Source of the DNA: Pseudomonas guariconensis
Lineage (GTDB): Bacteria > Pseudomonadota > Gammaproteobacteria > Pseudomonadales > Pseudomonadaceae
DNA: 64,000 nt
NCBI RefSeq assembly: GCF_024127895.1
Contig: NZ_JAMYBK010000004.1
Coordinates: forward strand, 124,001-188,000
Direction of reading: 5' to 3'
Position numbers and translations under genes: made by a program
The notes under the pieces: generated by a model
What the model saw: the letters and a program-made list of their open reading frames with translations, nothing else
What the model was told of the DNA's origin: nothing
Database searches by the model: none
Part shown: positions 19,215 to 29,212 of the stretch, in pieces
Position numbering within the stretch: the first letter of the stretch is position 1
Layout: the number at the start of each line of letters is the position of its first letter

Positions 19215-22200
19215 CCGCACACCTCCACCTCGCTCAGGCCGTTGCCCTGGCGGCGCACTTGGATCTGTACCGGGATGCGTTCGTGCATCTCCTGCACGTG
19301 GGAAATCACCGCGACCTTGCGTCCCTGGGCCTGCAGGCCGTCGAGGGCGTCCATGGCCAGTTGCAGCGACTCGGGGTCGAGGCTGCCGAAGCCTTCGTCG
19401 ATGAACAGCGACTCGATGCGCAGGGTGCTCGAGGCCATGGATGCCAGCCCCAGGGCCAGGGCCAGGGAAACCAGGAAGGTCTCGCCGCCGGACAGCGAAT
19501 GCACCGAGCGCAGCTCGTCGCCCATCTCGGTGTCCAGCACCAGCAGGCCGAGGGCACTGCCGCCGCGCTTGAGGCGGTAGCGCCGGGCCAGCTGGCGCAA
19601 CTGGCTGTTGGCATGGTGCAGGAGCAGGTCGAGGTTGTAGCCCTGGGCGATCTTGCGGAACACGTCGCCGGTGGCCGAGCCGATCAGCGCATTGAGCCGA
19701 GCCCAGCGTTGCCACTCCTGGCGCGCCTGCTCGATTTCCTCGGCCAGGGCCTGGTGTGCCTGCTGGCGGCGCTGGTCGTCGGCCTGTTGGGCGCGCAGTT
19801 CGGCGCATTGCTGTTCCTGGGTGGCCAACTGCTCGCGCAGTTCGCCAAGCCGTTGCTCCAAGTCTTCGACGGAGGCCTCGACATTGCCCTGGGCGGCATG
19901 CTGCTGCAGGCGCTGTTCGCGCTCCTGGAGCAGCACGCGGCCTTGTTCGACGGCCTTCTCGGCGGCTTGCAGGTGCTGGCGCAGGTCGCCCAACTGGGCC
20001 TCATCCATGGCCAGCAGGCGGTCCAGGCCGGCGTCGTCCAGTTCGGGGTGGGCGGCGCGCCATTGGGCGATCTCGCCCTGCAACTGCTGGTGTTCCTGTT
20101 CGAGCGTCTGCAGGCGGGCGGCGTTGGCCTTGCGTTCGCCGGCCAGTTGCACACCCTGGGTGCGTGCATCCTGCAAGCGCTGGGCGGTATCGGCTTCGCC
20201 GGCGCGGGCCTGTTCCACCTGCTGCTCCAGGTGCTGCTGCCAGGCCTCGGCATTGGCATGCTCGCCCAGCAGTTCGCCCAGCGTGGTGCGAGCTCGCTGC
20301 TGTTGTTCGGCGAGGCTGGCGATTTGCTGTTGCAACTCCGCCTGGCGCTGCAGGCGTGATTGCTGCTGGTCGTGCAGGCGCTCCAGTTGTTGCTGGCGCT
20401 GTTGCTGCTCTTGCTGTTCTTCCTGCTGTTGTTCGAGTTGTTGCAGGCGCTGGGTGACCTGCTGGTCGAGGGCGAGGAAGGTGTGCGAGGGCTCGTCGCG
20501 CAGGGCCTGGAGAATATCGGCAGGCAGCACACCAGCAAAGTCGGCCAGGGCCTGCTCCAGGCGCTCCTGGTCGGCGGCCAGGGCCTGGTGCTGCTGGTCG
20601 AGGCGACGCTGGGCCTGTTGCTGGGCCTCGCTGGCGGCCTGCAATTGCTGGTTGAGGCGTGCGGCGTCCTTCTGCAGGGTGAGCAGGGCGGCCTGGCGTT
20701 GCTCGTCACGGCCGATCTCCTCGTCCAGGCGGCGCAGCTGCGCTTCCAGCCAGGCAGCGCGGCCCTTGTCGTCCTCGGCGCTGGCGCAAAGCGCCGGCCA
20801 CAGGGCATGGGCGGCGAGCTGTTGCTCCAGGGGGGGCAGTTGTTCGCCCAGTTGGGCTTGCTGGTGCTGGTACTCCTTGATCTGGCCATTGACCACGCCG
20901 ACCTGGGTGCGCAGTTCCACCAGGCGGGCGTTGAGGGTGTCCACCTGGGCCTGGGCCGCTGCTTCTTCGGCCTGATCATGGCGGCCCAGGCTCTGCAACA
21001 GGGCGTCGGGCTGGTGATAGGGATGCTCGGCGCTGCCGCACACCGGGCAGGGTTCGCCGTCGCGCAGTTGCGCCCGCAGTTCCTCGACGCTGGCCGTGCG
21101 CGCCAGGCGCTGGCGTTCGAGCAGTTGGCGGGTGAGGGCCAGGGCCTGCTCCGCGGCTTCCAGCTCGGTCTTGGCCGCCTGGCCTTCGCCGATCAGTTGC
21201 TGGCGCTGTTGCAGGGCGTGCTGCTGGCGTTCGCGCAGGGCATGCAGGCTGTGCTGCAGTTCTTGCTGGCGGGCGTGCAGGCGCGCCAGTTCCTCCACGG
21301 CGCGCTGTTGCTTGCGGTTGTCCTGCAGCATGCTGCCGAGCAGGTCGAGCTGTTCGGCCAGGGCCTGGGGTTCGGCGCCGGCTTCGCGGAACAGCAGCTC
21401 GAAGGCATCGCGCTGTTCCTGCCATTGGGCATTGGCCTGGCTGGCCTGCGCCTGCAGGCCCGGCAGCTCGTCGCGCCCCTGGCTGAGCCGATTGCCGATC
21501 TGCAACAGCTGCTGGAGCTGGCCGCGATAGGCCTGCCAGGCATTGCCCAGGGCCGCGAGCGGAGCGCTCTCGGCCAGTGCCGTTTCGATCTGCGCCAGTT
21601 GCTGGAGGCTGCGCTGCTGCTGTTGTTCGAGCTGTTGCAGCTGTTGCTGGCCTTCGACAACGGTCTGGTCGGCCTGCTGCCCGGCGGCGTGCAGCCTGGC
21701 CAGTTCCTGGTCGAGGCGGGTCAGGCTGTCCTGGGCGGCGAAGGCCTGGCGCAGGCGTGGGGTGTTCTCGCCCTGGTTGGCCTGGGCCTCGGCCAGGGCC
21801 TGGCGCGCAACGGCCAGTGCTTGCTCCAGCTCGACCGTCTGGGCCTGCAGGGCTTCCTGCTGGCGCTGCTGTTGTTCGAGCGTCGTGGCCAGGGGCGCAA
21901 GCTGGGCGGCCAGGGCCTGCTGACGATGGAACTGGTGCCGCTGTGGCGCCAGGCGCTCCAGGCGTTGCAGGTCCAGGCGCTGGTCGGCCAGTTGCTGCCA
22001 TGCCTGTTCGGCCGCTTTCAGGGCTTCGCCGGCCTCGCTGTGCTGGGCTTGCAGCTGCTGTCGCTCGTTCAGCCAGGCCCGTTGTTGCTCCAGCTGGCGC
22101 TCGCGTGCCTGCTCGGCCTTGAACTGCTGCTGGGCCTGTTCCAGGCGCTGGTCGAGCTCGGCACGGGCCTCGGCGGCCATCGGCAGCAGGAGACTGGCCT

Positions 22201-22861
22201 GCGCCTCGAGGGCCCGGTGGGCTTCGCCGGCATCCCTGGCCTTGGTGAAGGCGCGTTGGCCCAGGCGGGTGTAGATCGCCGTGTTGGTGAGCTTTTCCAG
22301 CAGTTCGCTGCGCTCCTTGTCGTCGGCCTTGAGGAAGGCGCCGAACTCGCTCTGGGCCAGCATCACCGCGCGGGTGAACTGCTCGAAGTTCAGGCCCAGG
22401 CGTGCCTCGACCAGTTGCTTGTACTCGTTCTTGCCGCTGCCCAGCAGTTGCTCGCTGTCCAGGTCGTAGAGGCTCTGGCGGCTGTGCTGCAGCTTGCCGT
22501 TGGCCTTCTCGCGGGCGCGGTTGGCCTCCCAGCGGGCGCGGTAGCGGCGGCCGTCGATGCCAACGAAGTCGACCTCGGCATGGCCGCTGCCGGTGCCTCG
22601 GCGCAGCAGGTTGCGCGGATCGTAGGTCGGAATCTCGCCGTCGGCGTCCGGCACCTTGGCTTCCCGGCCGATGTCGTTGAGCCGCGGCACGGTGCCGAAC
22701 AGGGCCAGGCACAGGGCATCGAGCAGGGTGCTCTTGCCGGCGCCGGTGGGCCCGGTGATGGCGAACAGGCCGGCGCTGGCCAGGGGCTCGGCGGTGAAGT
22801 CGATGTCGATCGGCCCGGCCAGGGAGGCCAGGTTCTTCAGGCGAATGGCAAGGATCTTCAT
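19211..22861 (-). CDS. sbcC: SbcC nuclease ATPase subunit
   Basis: 1216 aa, Rad50-like. N-terminal Walker A GPTGAGKSTLLDALC (about 38-52); long glutamine-rich coiled coils on both sides of a zinc hook CPVC (Cys605, Cys608); C-terminal signature LSGGETFLVSLALALGLA and Walker B LFIDEGFG. With SbcD it cuts hairpins and palindromes and opens protein-blocked DNA ends. The ATG overlaps the sbcD stop by 4 bases. The coiled coils are very Gln/Leu/Ala-rich, so several frames stay open on the opposite strand. Confidence 0.95.
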   Translation of the reverse strand: MKILAIRLKNLASLAGPIDIDFTAEPLASAGLFAITGPTGAGKSTLLDALCLALFGTVPRLNDIGREAKVPDADGEIPTYDPRNLLRRGTGSGHAEVDFVGIDGRRYRARWEANRAREKANGKLQHSRQSLYDLDSEQLLGSGKNEYKQLVEARLGLNFEQFTRAVMLAQSEFGAFLKADDKERSELLEKLTNTAIYTRLGQRAFTKARDAGEAHRALEAQASLLLPMAAEARAELDQRLEQAQQQFKAEQARERQLEQQRAWLNERQQLQAQHSEAGEALKAAEQAWQQLADQRLDLQRLERLAPQRHQFHRQQALAAQLAPLATTLEQQQRQQEALQAQTVELEQALAVARQALAEAQANQGENTPRLRQAFAAQDSLTRLDQELARLHAAGQQADQTVVEGQQQLQQLEQQQQRSLQQLAQIETALAESAPLAALGNAWQAYRGQLQQLLQIGNRLSQGRDELPGLQAQASQANAQWQEQRDAFELLFREAGAEPQALAEQLDLLGSMLQDNRKQQRAVEELARLHARQQELQHSLHALRERQQHALQQRQQLIGEGQAAKTELEAAEQALALTRQLLERQRLARTASVEELRAQLRDGEPCPVCGSAEHPYHQPDALLQSLGRHDQAEEAAAQAQVDTLNARLVELRTQVGVVNGQIKEYQHQQAQLGEQLPPLEQQLAAHALWPALCASAEDDKGRAAWLEAQLRRLDEEIGRDEQRQAALLTLQKDAARLNQQLQAASEAQQQAQRRLDQQHQALAADQERLEQALADFAGVLPADILQALRDEPSHTFLALDQQVTQRLQQLEQQQEEQQEQQQRQQQLERLHDQQQSRLQRQAELQQQIASLAEQQQRARTTLGELLGEHANAEAWQQHLEQQVEQARAGEADTAQRLQDARTQGVQLAGERKANAARLQTLEQEHQQLQGEIAQWRAAHPELDDAGLDRLLAMDEAQLGDLRQHLQAAEKAVEQGRVLLQEREQRLQQHAAQGNVEASVEDLEQRLGELREQLATQEQQCAELRAQQADDQRRQQAHQALAEEIEQARQEWQRWARLNALIGSATGDVFRKIAQGYNLDLLLHHANSQLRQLARRYRLKRGGSALGLLVLDTEMGDELRSVHSLSGGETFLVSLALALGLASMASSTLRIESLFIDEGFGSLDPESLQLAMDALDGLQAQGRKVAVISHVQEMHERIPVQIQVRRQGNGLSEVEVCG

Positions 22862-24096
22862 GGCTGCTCCTCCTCCAGCTGGACGTCCTGCAGCAGCAGG
22901 GCGAAGTCGGCCAGTGCCTGTTCGTCGACGGGGTTGCCGTAGGCCTGCTCCCAGGCCCGGCTGAACAGGTCTTGCGGGGTCATCTGGGCCAGTTCGACGA
23001 ACGCCAGCTCGTCATCGTCCTGGTTGCCGCGCCCGGCGTACTCGGCGCCGATGCGCACCAGGCGCACGGCCTTGCCGGCCAGGGCGGCCTCGATCTGCTG
23101 GCGCAGGTCGGGCTGCGGTTCGTCCAGGCGCACGCGCACCTCCAGCCAGGGCTGGCGGTTGGGGTCTTCGAGCAGGTCGACCACCGGCAACTCGGCGAGT
23201 TGCTCGAGCAACTCGCCCAGCGGCGCCGGGCCGATGCGTTGCAGGGCCACGGCACGCGGCACCAGGCGCGGCTCGATGCTGACCAGCTCGGCACCGTCGA
23301 GCTCCACCTCGAGCACTTGGTGCGGGTAGCCGATCTCGGCGAACGACAGGGGGATCGGCGAGCCGCTGTAGCGGATGCGTGCTTCGCGGTTGACCCGCTG
23401 CGGCTTGTGCAGGTGGCCCAGGGCGACGTAGCTGATGGCCTTGTCGAACAGGCGTGCCGGCAGGGCCTCGGCGTTGCCGATGATCAGGCTGCGCTCGGAG
23501 TCCTCGGAGACTGCGCCGCCGGCCATGTGCGCATGGCTGATGGCGACCAGCGCCTGGTCCTTCTTGCGCTTGGCCTGGGCGGCGGCGATCAATTGCTGGT
23601 GCACCTGGGTGATGCCTTGCAGGTAGTCGTCGCCCAGTTGTGGGCCGGTGACCTCCGCCGGGCGCAGGAAGGGCAGGGCCAGGCACCAGGCGCAGACCTT
23701 GCCACGGGCATTGGTCAGCGGGATCAGCAGGCGTTCGGCGTCCAGCTGGCCCTCGTCGAGCCAGTGCACCCGGCCCAGGGCATGGGTGCGCAGGCGCCGC
23801 ATCAGCGCTGCCGGCAGCTCGATGCGCGAGCCGGAGTCGTGGTTGCCGGCGATCATCACGATGTCCAGCTTCGGCTGTTGCTCGTGGGCCTGGACGATGA
23901 AGTCGTAGAGCCGCTCCTGGGCTTTGACCGGTGGGTTGACCGTGTCGAAGATGTCGCCGGCGATCAGCAGGGCATCGGGTTGGCGCAGGCGTAGTTGGCC
24001 GAGCAGCCAGTCGAGGAAGCAGGCGTGTTCGAAGTCGCGGTCCTGGCCATGCAGGCTTTGGCCCAGGTGCCAGTCGGAGGTGTGAAACAGACGCAT
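22858..24096 (-). CDS. sbcD: SbcD nuclease subunit
   Basis: 412 aa, Mre11-like. MRLFHTSDWHLGQ at the N-terminus, GDIFDTVNPP, AGNHDSG and ISHAHMAGG/LGHLHKPQ give the Mn-binding phosphoesterase motifs in order, followed by a capping domain. ATG 24096 is chosen because the family begins directly with MRxxHTSDWHLG; the open frame upstream to 24282 has no family similarity. First gene of sbcD-sbcC-GST. Confidence 0.94.
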   Translation of the reverse strand: MRLFHTSDWHLGQSLHGQDRDFEHACFLDWLLGQLRLRQPDALLIAGDIFDTVNPPVKAQERLYDFIVQAHEQQPKLDIVMIAGNHDSGSRIELPAALMRRLRTHALGRVHWLDEGQLDAERLLIPLTNARGKVCAWCLALPFLRPAEVTGPQLGDDYLQGITQVHQQLIAAAQAKRKKDQALVAISHAHMAGGAVSEDSERSLIIGNAEALPARLFDKAISYVALGHLHKPQRVNREARIRYSGSPIPLSFAEIGYPHQVLEVELDGAELVSIEPRLVPRAVALQRIGPAPLGELLEQLAELPVVDLLEDPNRQPWLEVRVRLDEPQPDLRQQIEAALAGKAVRLVRIGAEYAGRGNQDDDELAFVELAQMTPQDLFSRAWEQAYGNPVDEQALADFALLLQDVQLEEEQP

Positions 24097-24317
24097 GGAT
24101 GATCCGTTGGATGGGAGCAGGAAAGCTTGTGCCTCACCTGGTCGTTGGGCGTTCATTGAGTGGCCGGGGTGGCCGGCGAGCGAGGACGGTATGTTAACCC
24201 AAGTGGTTTTGTGCAGGCTCGATATCGTGCGCGGGAATAGGGTGCAGGGGCGCGAAGCGGCCCCAGCATTAGCCAAACCCAACGGTGTCGCTGGCCTCTA
24301 GAACCCAGAGGCTTTGA

Positions 24318-25937
24318 TCATTTCGGATACAACGGCGGCAAGCTCCCGGTTTCCCCAGCAGGCGCCAGCACCTGCTCGGCCGGTGGGATGGCGCCGATGG
24401 CGCGCCACAGCTCGTCGCCGTGCCAGTACTGGCCGCTCTCGCTGTACAGGGCGCCGTTGAGGCCATCCAGGGCATCGGACAAGGGCACGAAACGGGCGGC
24501 CATCTCGGCCAGGGTTTCCGGTTGCTGGCGTGCCCAGGCGTCCAGCGCCTGGCGCGTGGCCTGGGGGTCGTTGGCCTGGCAGGCACGCTTGAGGTCGTCC
24601 AGCAGGGTGCGCGGGCTCGGCCCGCTCTGGGCAGCGCGCAGCACCGCCGGCTGCGAGCGGGCGCGCCACCACAGGGCAAAGCCCAGCAGGGTGGTCAGGG
24701 CCAGGACCAGGGTCGCCAGTTGCCAGGCCCAGAGCCAGGCGCTGCTGCCATCGCCCACCGGCGTCTCGGCGCTCAGCGCCGGGTTGTCCTGCACCTGCAG
24801 GGTGCGCGCCGGCAGGCTGCTGTGTTCCAGGTGGTCCTCGCGGGTGTTCCACCAGGTGACCTCGAGAGCCGGCAGGGCCAGGTCGCCGCTGTGGGTCGGC
24901 ACCAGGGCCTCGCGCTCCTCGCGGTTGGCGATCATGCCGCGCTCGTTGATCTCGTTGCGCAGCAGCGGCTGGTCGGGGTAGCGGCGTAGGCCGTAGGTCT
25001 CGGTGGCCGGCAGGGGGGGCAACTGGGTGCTCGACAGCCCTTCGGCGCGCAGGGTGATGCTGCGGGTCAGGGAGTCGCCGATCTGCGTCGGCTGGCGGGC
25101 CGGGTCCGGGTTCCAGTGTTCTTCCAGGGCCAGGCTGCGTGCCGGCAGCCAGGGCGTGTCGGCTGGCCAGGCGCTGGGAATCGGTCGCACCGTCAGGTGC
25201 AGCGGCAGCGAGCTGACCTGCACCTGGCGCCCGACCCGGGGCATGCCGGCCGTTGGCTCGCCGCCGTCGGCCGCCGTGGCGGTGAAGGTCAGCGGCGGGA
25301 CTTCCAGGCTGCCGCTGTGCTGCGGGTAGATCGCGTAGCGTGTCTCGATCACCCCGTGGCGCACACCGTCGATCTCTTTCTCGTAGGTGCGCGACTCTCC
25401 CAGCGGCTCGACCTTGGCATCGTTCAGTTGCAGTGGGCTGAGGCTGCTGTCGTCGTACAGCGACACCGAATGGTAGATGCGCAGGGTCAGCACGGCCTGG
25501 GCCTGGACGTAGACCTCGGTGCTGTCCAGGGTCGCTTCGACGAACACCTGGGCGGCGCTGCCAGGGCGGCTGGCATCGGCCTGGAGCACCTGCAGTTCGA
25601 TGGGCTGGCTGCGCGACTGGCCCAGCTGCAGCTCGGGAATGCGCAGGCTGCCGCTGCGCCGTGGCAGCAAGGTGATGATCCAGCGGGTGCTGGCGCGGGT
25701 CTCGCCGTCGAGGGTATGCAGGCTGTTGAGCTGGCGCGTGTCACGGACCTCGAAGTCGCCCTCCAGGGCGCGCAGGTCCGGCTTGCCGAACTGGGTGATG
25801 TCCTGGCTTTCCAGGGTCAGTTCCAGGGTTTCGCCGGCTTCCAGGCGGGTACGGTCGACGCTGGCCTGCAGGGCCGGTTGCGCCTGGGCCTGGACGAGCC
25901 ACAGCAGGCTGAGTAGGAAGACGCCGAAGCGGCTCAT
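24318..25937 (-). CDS. batD: BatD-family protein
   Basis: 539 aa. Signal peptide (MSRFGVFLLSLLWLVQAQAQ), then repeated Ig-like beta-sandwich domains (ASVDRTRLEAGETLELTLES, FVEATLDSTEVYVQAQAVLT), a membrane helix at about 405-425 (LATLVLALTTLLGFALWW) and a cytoplasmic helical tail. Last gene of the MoxR/Bat operon; ATG overlaps the batB stop. Bat proteins are tied to stress tolerance and envelope integrity in other bacteria, with no defined mechanism. Family confidence is high, function low. Confidence 0.85.
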   Translation of the reverse strand: MSRFGVFLLSLLWLVQAQAQPALQASVDRTRLEAGETLELTLESQDITQFGKPDLRALEGDFEVRDTRQLNSLHTLDGETRASTRWIITLLPRRSGSLRIPELQLGQSRSQPIELQVLQADASRPGSAAQVFVEATLDSTEVYVQAQAVLTLRIYHSVSLYDDSSLSPLQLNDAKVEPLGESRTYEKEIDGVRHGVIETRYAIYPQHSGSLEVPPLTFTATAADGGEPTAGMPRVGRQVQVSSLPLHLTVRPIPSAWPADTPWLPARSLALEEHWNPDPARQPTQIGDSLTRSITLRAEGLSSTQLPPLPATETYGLRRYPDQPLLRNEINERGMIANREEREALVPTHSGDLALPALEVTWWNTREDHLEHSSLPARTLQVQDNPALSAETPVGDGSSAWLWAWQLATLVLALTTLLGFALWWRARSQPAVLRAAQSGPSPRTLLDDLKRACQANDPQATRQALDAWARQQPETLAEMAARFVPLSDALDGLNGALYSESGQYWHGDELWRAIGAIPPAEQVLAPAGETGSLPPLYPK

Positions 25938-27652
25938 CGTGGGGTTTCCTGATGCAATTGCTGTTCGTACCAGAATTTACGCCGCAGCAGCTGGGCCGGG
26001 TTGTCGGGAATCTCCCGCAGCCACTGTTCCAGGGCCTGGCGCTGCTCGGCGTCGAGGCTGGTCGACACGGGCCGTTGCGGCGGCTGGGTGACACCGTCGT
26101 CGTCGCCGGGCTGGTTGCCAGCCTGGGCCTGGTGCTCGCCAGTGCCTTCGCCGGGCTGTTCGGCCGCGGCCTGCTCTTCGTTGCCGGGCGTGCCCTGGGC
26201 CTGGTTGGCGGCCGAGCTGCTGTTGCCGTCGGTCTCGCTGCCGGGCGTGCCTTGGGCATCGCTGCTGGCCGGTCGTTCCTCGGCCTTGGCCTGGCGCTGT
26301 TGCAACAGTTGCTGGACCAGGGCGTGGTTGTCCAGGGCAGGCTGCAGGTCGGGCTGGCGCTCCAGGGCCTGTTCGTAGGCGTCCAGGGCGGCTTCCAGCG
26401 CACCGGCGCGGGCCAGGGCATTGCCACGATTGTAGTGGGCCGCGGCGCTGTTGCCCTGGGCGAAGGCCTGGGCCGCGCCTTCGAAGTCGCCGGCCTGGTA
26501 CAGCGCCATGCCGCGCCACTGTGGGTCTTCGAAGCGCTGGGCCGCCTCGGCGGGGCGCTGTTGCTCGAGCAGGCGCTGGCCCTGTTGGTCGGGGCGCAGC
26601 CACAGGTCGTCGAACTCGAAGGCCTGGCCCGGTTGCGGCAGCGCCAGCAGCAACGGCAGGCAGAACAACCAGCCGCGTCGGCCGGCGCAGGCGGCCAGCA
26701 GCAACAGCGGCAGCAGTAGCCAGTAGCCCTGGTCGGCCCAGCTGTCCAGCTGCAGGGTCTGGCCGTCGTTGCGCAGGATGTGGGGAGTGTCGAACAACCC
26801 CAGGCCACGCAGGTCCAGGTCGTCGATGCGGGCATGCCGGTAGCGCCCGCCGGTGCCCGCGACGAAGGCCTTGAGGCTGGCGCTGTCCAGGCGTGGCAGG
26901 AGGATGCCGCCCTGGTCGTCCTTGAGGTACTCGCCGTTGGCCTGGCGCACCGGCGCACCTTCGGCGCTGCCGATACCGAGCATCAGCAGGCTCGGGCCCT
27001 GGCGGCCGAGGGCCTGGAGGATGCCATCACGCTCCTGTGGGCTCAGCGCCGAGCCGACCAGCAGCAGGCGGCCCTGGCCCAGGCCGCTCTGGGCCAGCAG
27101 CGCCAGGCCCTTTTGCACGGCCAGGTCGGCGCGCTGGCCGGGCTGCGGCATGATCGACGGATCGATCGCCTCGAGCAGGTTGCGGGTGGTGCCCAGGTCG
27201 TCGGACAGCGGCACCAGGGTATGTGCGCTGCCGGCATAGACCACCAGCGCGGTCTGGCTGTCGCGGCGATGCTCGAGCAGGTCGAGGATCTTGCGCCGGG
27301 CCTGCTCCAGGCGGTTCGGCGGGCTGTCCTCGGCGAGCATCTGCGGGGTCAGTTCGAGCAGGATCACCAGCGGGTCGGCCGGGCGCTGGCGGGTTTCCTC
27401 CAGGCGTTGCCAGCTCGGGCCGAGCAGGGCCAGGACGACCAGCAACCAGGCCAGGCCCAGGGCGATCCAGGGCAGCTTGCTGGTGCTGCCGCTGCCGCCG
27501 CCGAGCAGCACGGCATGGAACTGTGGCGGCAGGATCAGTTGCCAACGCCCGGCGCGCTTGCGCCGATGCCAGCGCTTGAACAGCAGCCAGGCGAGCAGCG
27601 GCACCACCAGCAGCCAGAGCGGGCGCAGCCATTGCGGCCAGAATTCGATCAT
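25934..27652 (-). CDS. batB: BatB-type VWA protein fused to a TPR (BatC-like) tail
   Basis: 572 aa. Two N-terminal membrane helices, a VWA domain (about 90-300), two more helices (about 310-345), then a TPR segment (AAAHYNRGNALARAGALEAA) and a long low-complexity Gln/Gly/Asp/Glu linker. The metal-site motif of VWA domains, DxSxS, is replaced by ELTPQ (LVILLELTPQML), so metal binding is probably lost. AGGAGG sits 5 bases before ATG 27652, which rules out longer starts. It overlaps batA by 4 bases. Confidence 0.85.
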   Translation of the reverse strand: MIEFWPQWLRPLWLLVVPLLAWLLFKRWHRRKRAGRWQLILPPQFHAVLLGGGSGSTSKLPWIALGLAWLLVVLALLGPSWQRLEETRQRPADPLVILLELTPQMLAEDSPPNRLEQARRKILDLLEHRRDSQTALVVYAGSAHTLVPLSDDLGTTRNLLEAIDPSIMPQPGQRADLAVQKGLALLAQSGLGQGRLLLVGSALSPQERDGILQALGRQGPSLLMLGIGSAEGAPVRQANGEYLKDDQGGILLPRLDSASLKAFVAGTGGRYRHARIDDLDLRGLGLFDTPHILRNDGQTLQLDSWADQGYWLLLPLLLLAACAGRRGWLFCLPLLLALPQPGQAFEFDDLWLRPDQQGQRLLEQQRPAEAAQRFEDPQWRGMALYQAGDFEGAAQAFAQGNSAAAHYNRGNALARAGALEAALDAYEQALERQPDLQPALDNHALVQQLLQQRQAKAEERPASSDAQGTPGSETDGNSSSAANQAQGTPGNEEQAAAEQPGEGTGEHQAQAGNQPGDDDGVTQPPQRPVSTSLDAEQRQALEQWLREIPDNPAQLLRRKFWYEQQLHQETPR

Positions 27653-28725
27653 CGCCGCCTCCTCAGGCGCAGGCGTTGCAGGCGCTGGCGCCACTCCGGG
27701 TGCGGCTGCAGGAAGCGCGGCCGACGCAGCAGGCGCTGCAGCCGGTTGTCCGGCCATTGGGCGGCGGCCACCAGCAGCACGCTGAGCAGCAGCGCCAGGG
27801 CCAGTGGCCAGGCATACAGGGCTTTGGCGGTGCGCGCCTGGGTCGGTTGCTGGGCCACCGGCTCCAATTGGTCGAGGGTATCGCCGATGGCATCCAGCTC
27901 GGCGCCGTCGTGGGCGCGGAAATAGGCGCCGTGGGTCAGCTCGGCGATCTCCCGCAGCGAGGCTTCGTCCAGGTCCAGGCTCGGGTTCAGGCCGAGCAGG
28001 CCGGGCGTACCGCTGGCTTCGGGGTTGGCGCCGATGCCGATGGTGTAGATGCGTACGCCTTCCTGGGCGGCCAGGCGCGCGGCGGTCAGCGGGTGGATCT
28101 GCCCGCCGTTGTTGGCGCCGTCGGTCACCAGCACCAGCACGCGGCTCTGCGCCGGCCGCTGGCGCAGGCGCTTGACCGCCAGGCCGATGGCATCGCCGAT
28201 GGCGGTGTTCTTGCCGGCGATGCCGATCTGCGCCTCGTCGAGGAAGGTGCGCACGGTGCGCCGGTCGAAGGTCAGCGGCGCCTGCAGGTAGGCTTCGCTG
28301 CCGAACAGGATCAGCCCCACCCGGTCGCCCTGGCGGTCCTGGAGGAAGTCGCCGAGCAGCGCCTTGACCAGGTCCAGGCGGCTGATGTCCTCGTCCTGCC
28401 AGTGCATGTCGGGATAGTCCATGGAGCCGGAGACGTCCACCGCCACCAGCAGGTCGCGGCCGCTGGCGGCGACCGGCACCGGCTCGCCCAGCCATTGCGG
28501 GCGAGCAGCGGCCAGCAGCAGGAGCAGCCAGATCAGCACGAAGGGGGCCTGCTGGCGCCAGGTCGGCAGGTTGAGGCGGGCGCGGCGCCCGGCCAGGCCT
28601 TCCAGTTCATCGAGGAAACCCACCTTGAGCACCGGCTCGCCGCTGTCGGCGGCGGGCAGCACCAGGCGCGCCAGCCAGGGCAGCGGTAGCAGCAGCAAGA
28701 CCCACGGCCAGGCCAGTTCAAACAT
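27649..28725 (-). CDS. batA: BatA-type VWA protein
   Basis: 358 aa. N-terminal helices anchor a VWA domain with an intact MIDAS: DVSGSMD (about 93-99), later Thr and LVTDGANNGG. A C-terminal membrane helix (LALALLLSVLLVAAA) is followed by an Arg-rich tail. Unlike the next gene in the operon, this copy should bind Mg. It overlaps DUF4381 by 8 bases upstream. Confidence 0.88.
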   Translation of the reverse strand: MFELAWPWVLLLLPLPWLARLVLPAADSGEPVLKVGFLDELEGLAGRRARLNLPTWRQQAPFVLIWLLLLLAAARPQWLGEPVPVAASGRDLLVAVDVSGSMDYPDMHWQDEDISRLDLVKALLGDFLQDRQGDRVGLILFGSEAYLQAPLTFDRRTVRTFLDEAQIGIAGKNTAIGDAIGLAVKRLRQRPAQSRVLVLVTDGANNGGQIHPLTAARLAAQEGVRIYTIGIGANPEASGTPGLLGLNPSLDLDEASLREIAELTHGAYFRAHDGAELDAIGDTLDQLEPVAQQPTQARTAKALYAWPLALALLLSVLLVAAAQWPDNRLQRLLRRPRFLQPHPEWRQRLQRLRLRRRR

Positions 28726-29212
28726 GCTTGCGGATCCAGGTTTCGACCGCCTGGGCGAGCCCGGCGATGGCCTTGTCGTCGAGCTTGCACTCGGGCTTGT
28801 AGGCGCCTTCGACCAGCACCATCCAGCGGGTCAGGCCGGCGGCGGGGCAGCGGTTGTCGAGAAAGGCCAGCCATTGGCGGCCATTGAGGGTGTGGCTGTT
28901 GGCGCCGGGGTAGTGGTTGCGGCACAGGCGCTTGAGCAGGGCGTTGATCTGCTGCAGCCAGGCGCCGGCCGGGGCACCGTCGTAGGGGCGGGGCAGGCGG
29001 GCGAGCTCGGCCAGCGCCTCCTGGCGTATCGGGTCCAGCGGCTGCTCGGCGCGCACCACCCGACGCTTGCCAGGGCGCCAGTGGCGCAAGCGCCACAGGC
29101 CCCAGCCGAGCAGCGGCAGCATGGCCAGCAGCACCCACCAACCGGGCGCGGGTGGCCACAGGCCGATGCCCGGCGGGGCGATCAGCGGTTGCAACGGGTC
29201 CAGCGGATTCAT
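28718..29212 (-). CDS. DUF4381 membrane protein of the Bat operon
   Basis: 164 aa. One membrane helix near the N-terminus (PGWWVLLAMLPLLGWGLW), a basic stretch (RLRHWRPGKRRVV), then a helical cytoplasmic domain. Position between the DUF58 and batA genes, with overlapping ends, is characteristic of DUF4381 proteins. No catalytic motif seen. Confidence 0.82.
   Translation of the reverse strand: MNPLDPLQPLIAPPGIGLWPPAPGWWVLLAMLPLLGWGLWRLRHWRPGKRRVVRAEQPLDPIRQEALAELARLPRPYDGAPAGAWLQQINALLKRLCRNHYPGANSHTLNGRQWLAFLDNRCPAAGLTRWMVLVEGAYKPECKLDDKAIAGLAQAVETWIRKHV

Noticed and set aside
20360-22942. 860-codon plus-strand frame opposite sbcC
   Set aside because: Leucine/Gln/Gly-rich low-complexity translation produced by the CAG/CTG-rich coiled-coil codons of sbcC; no real family features.
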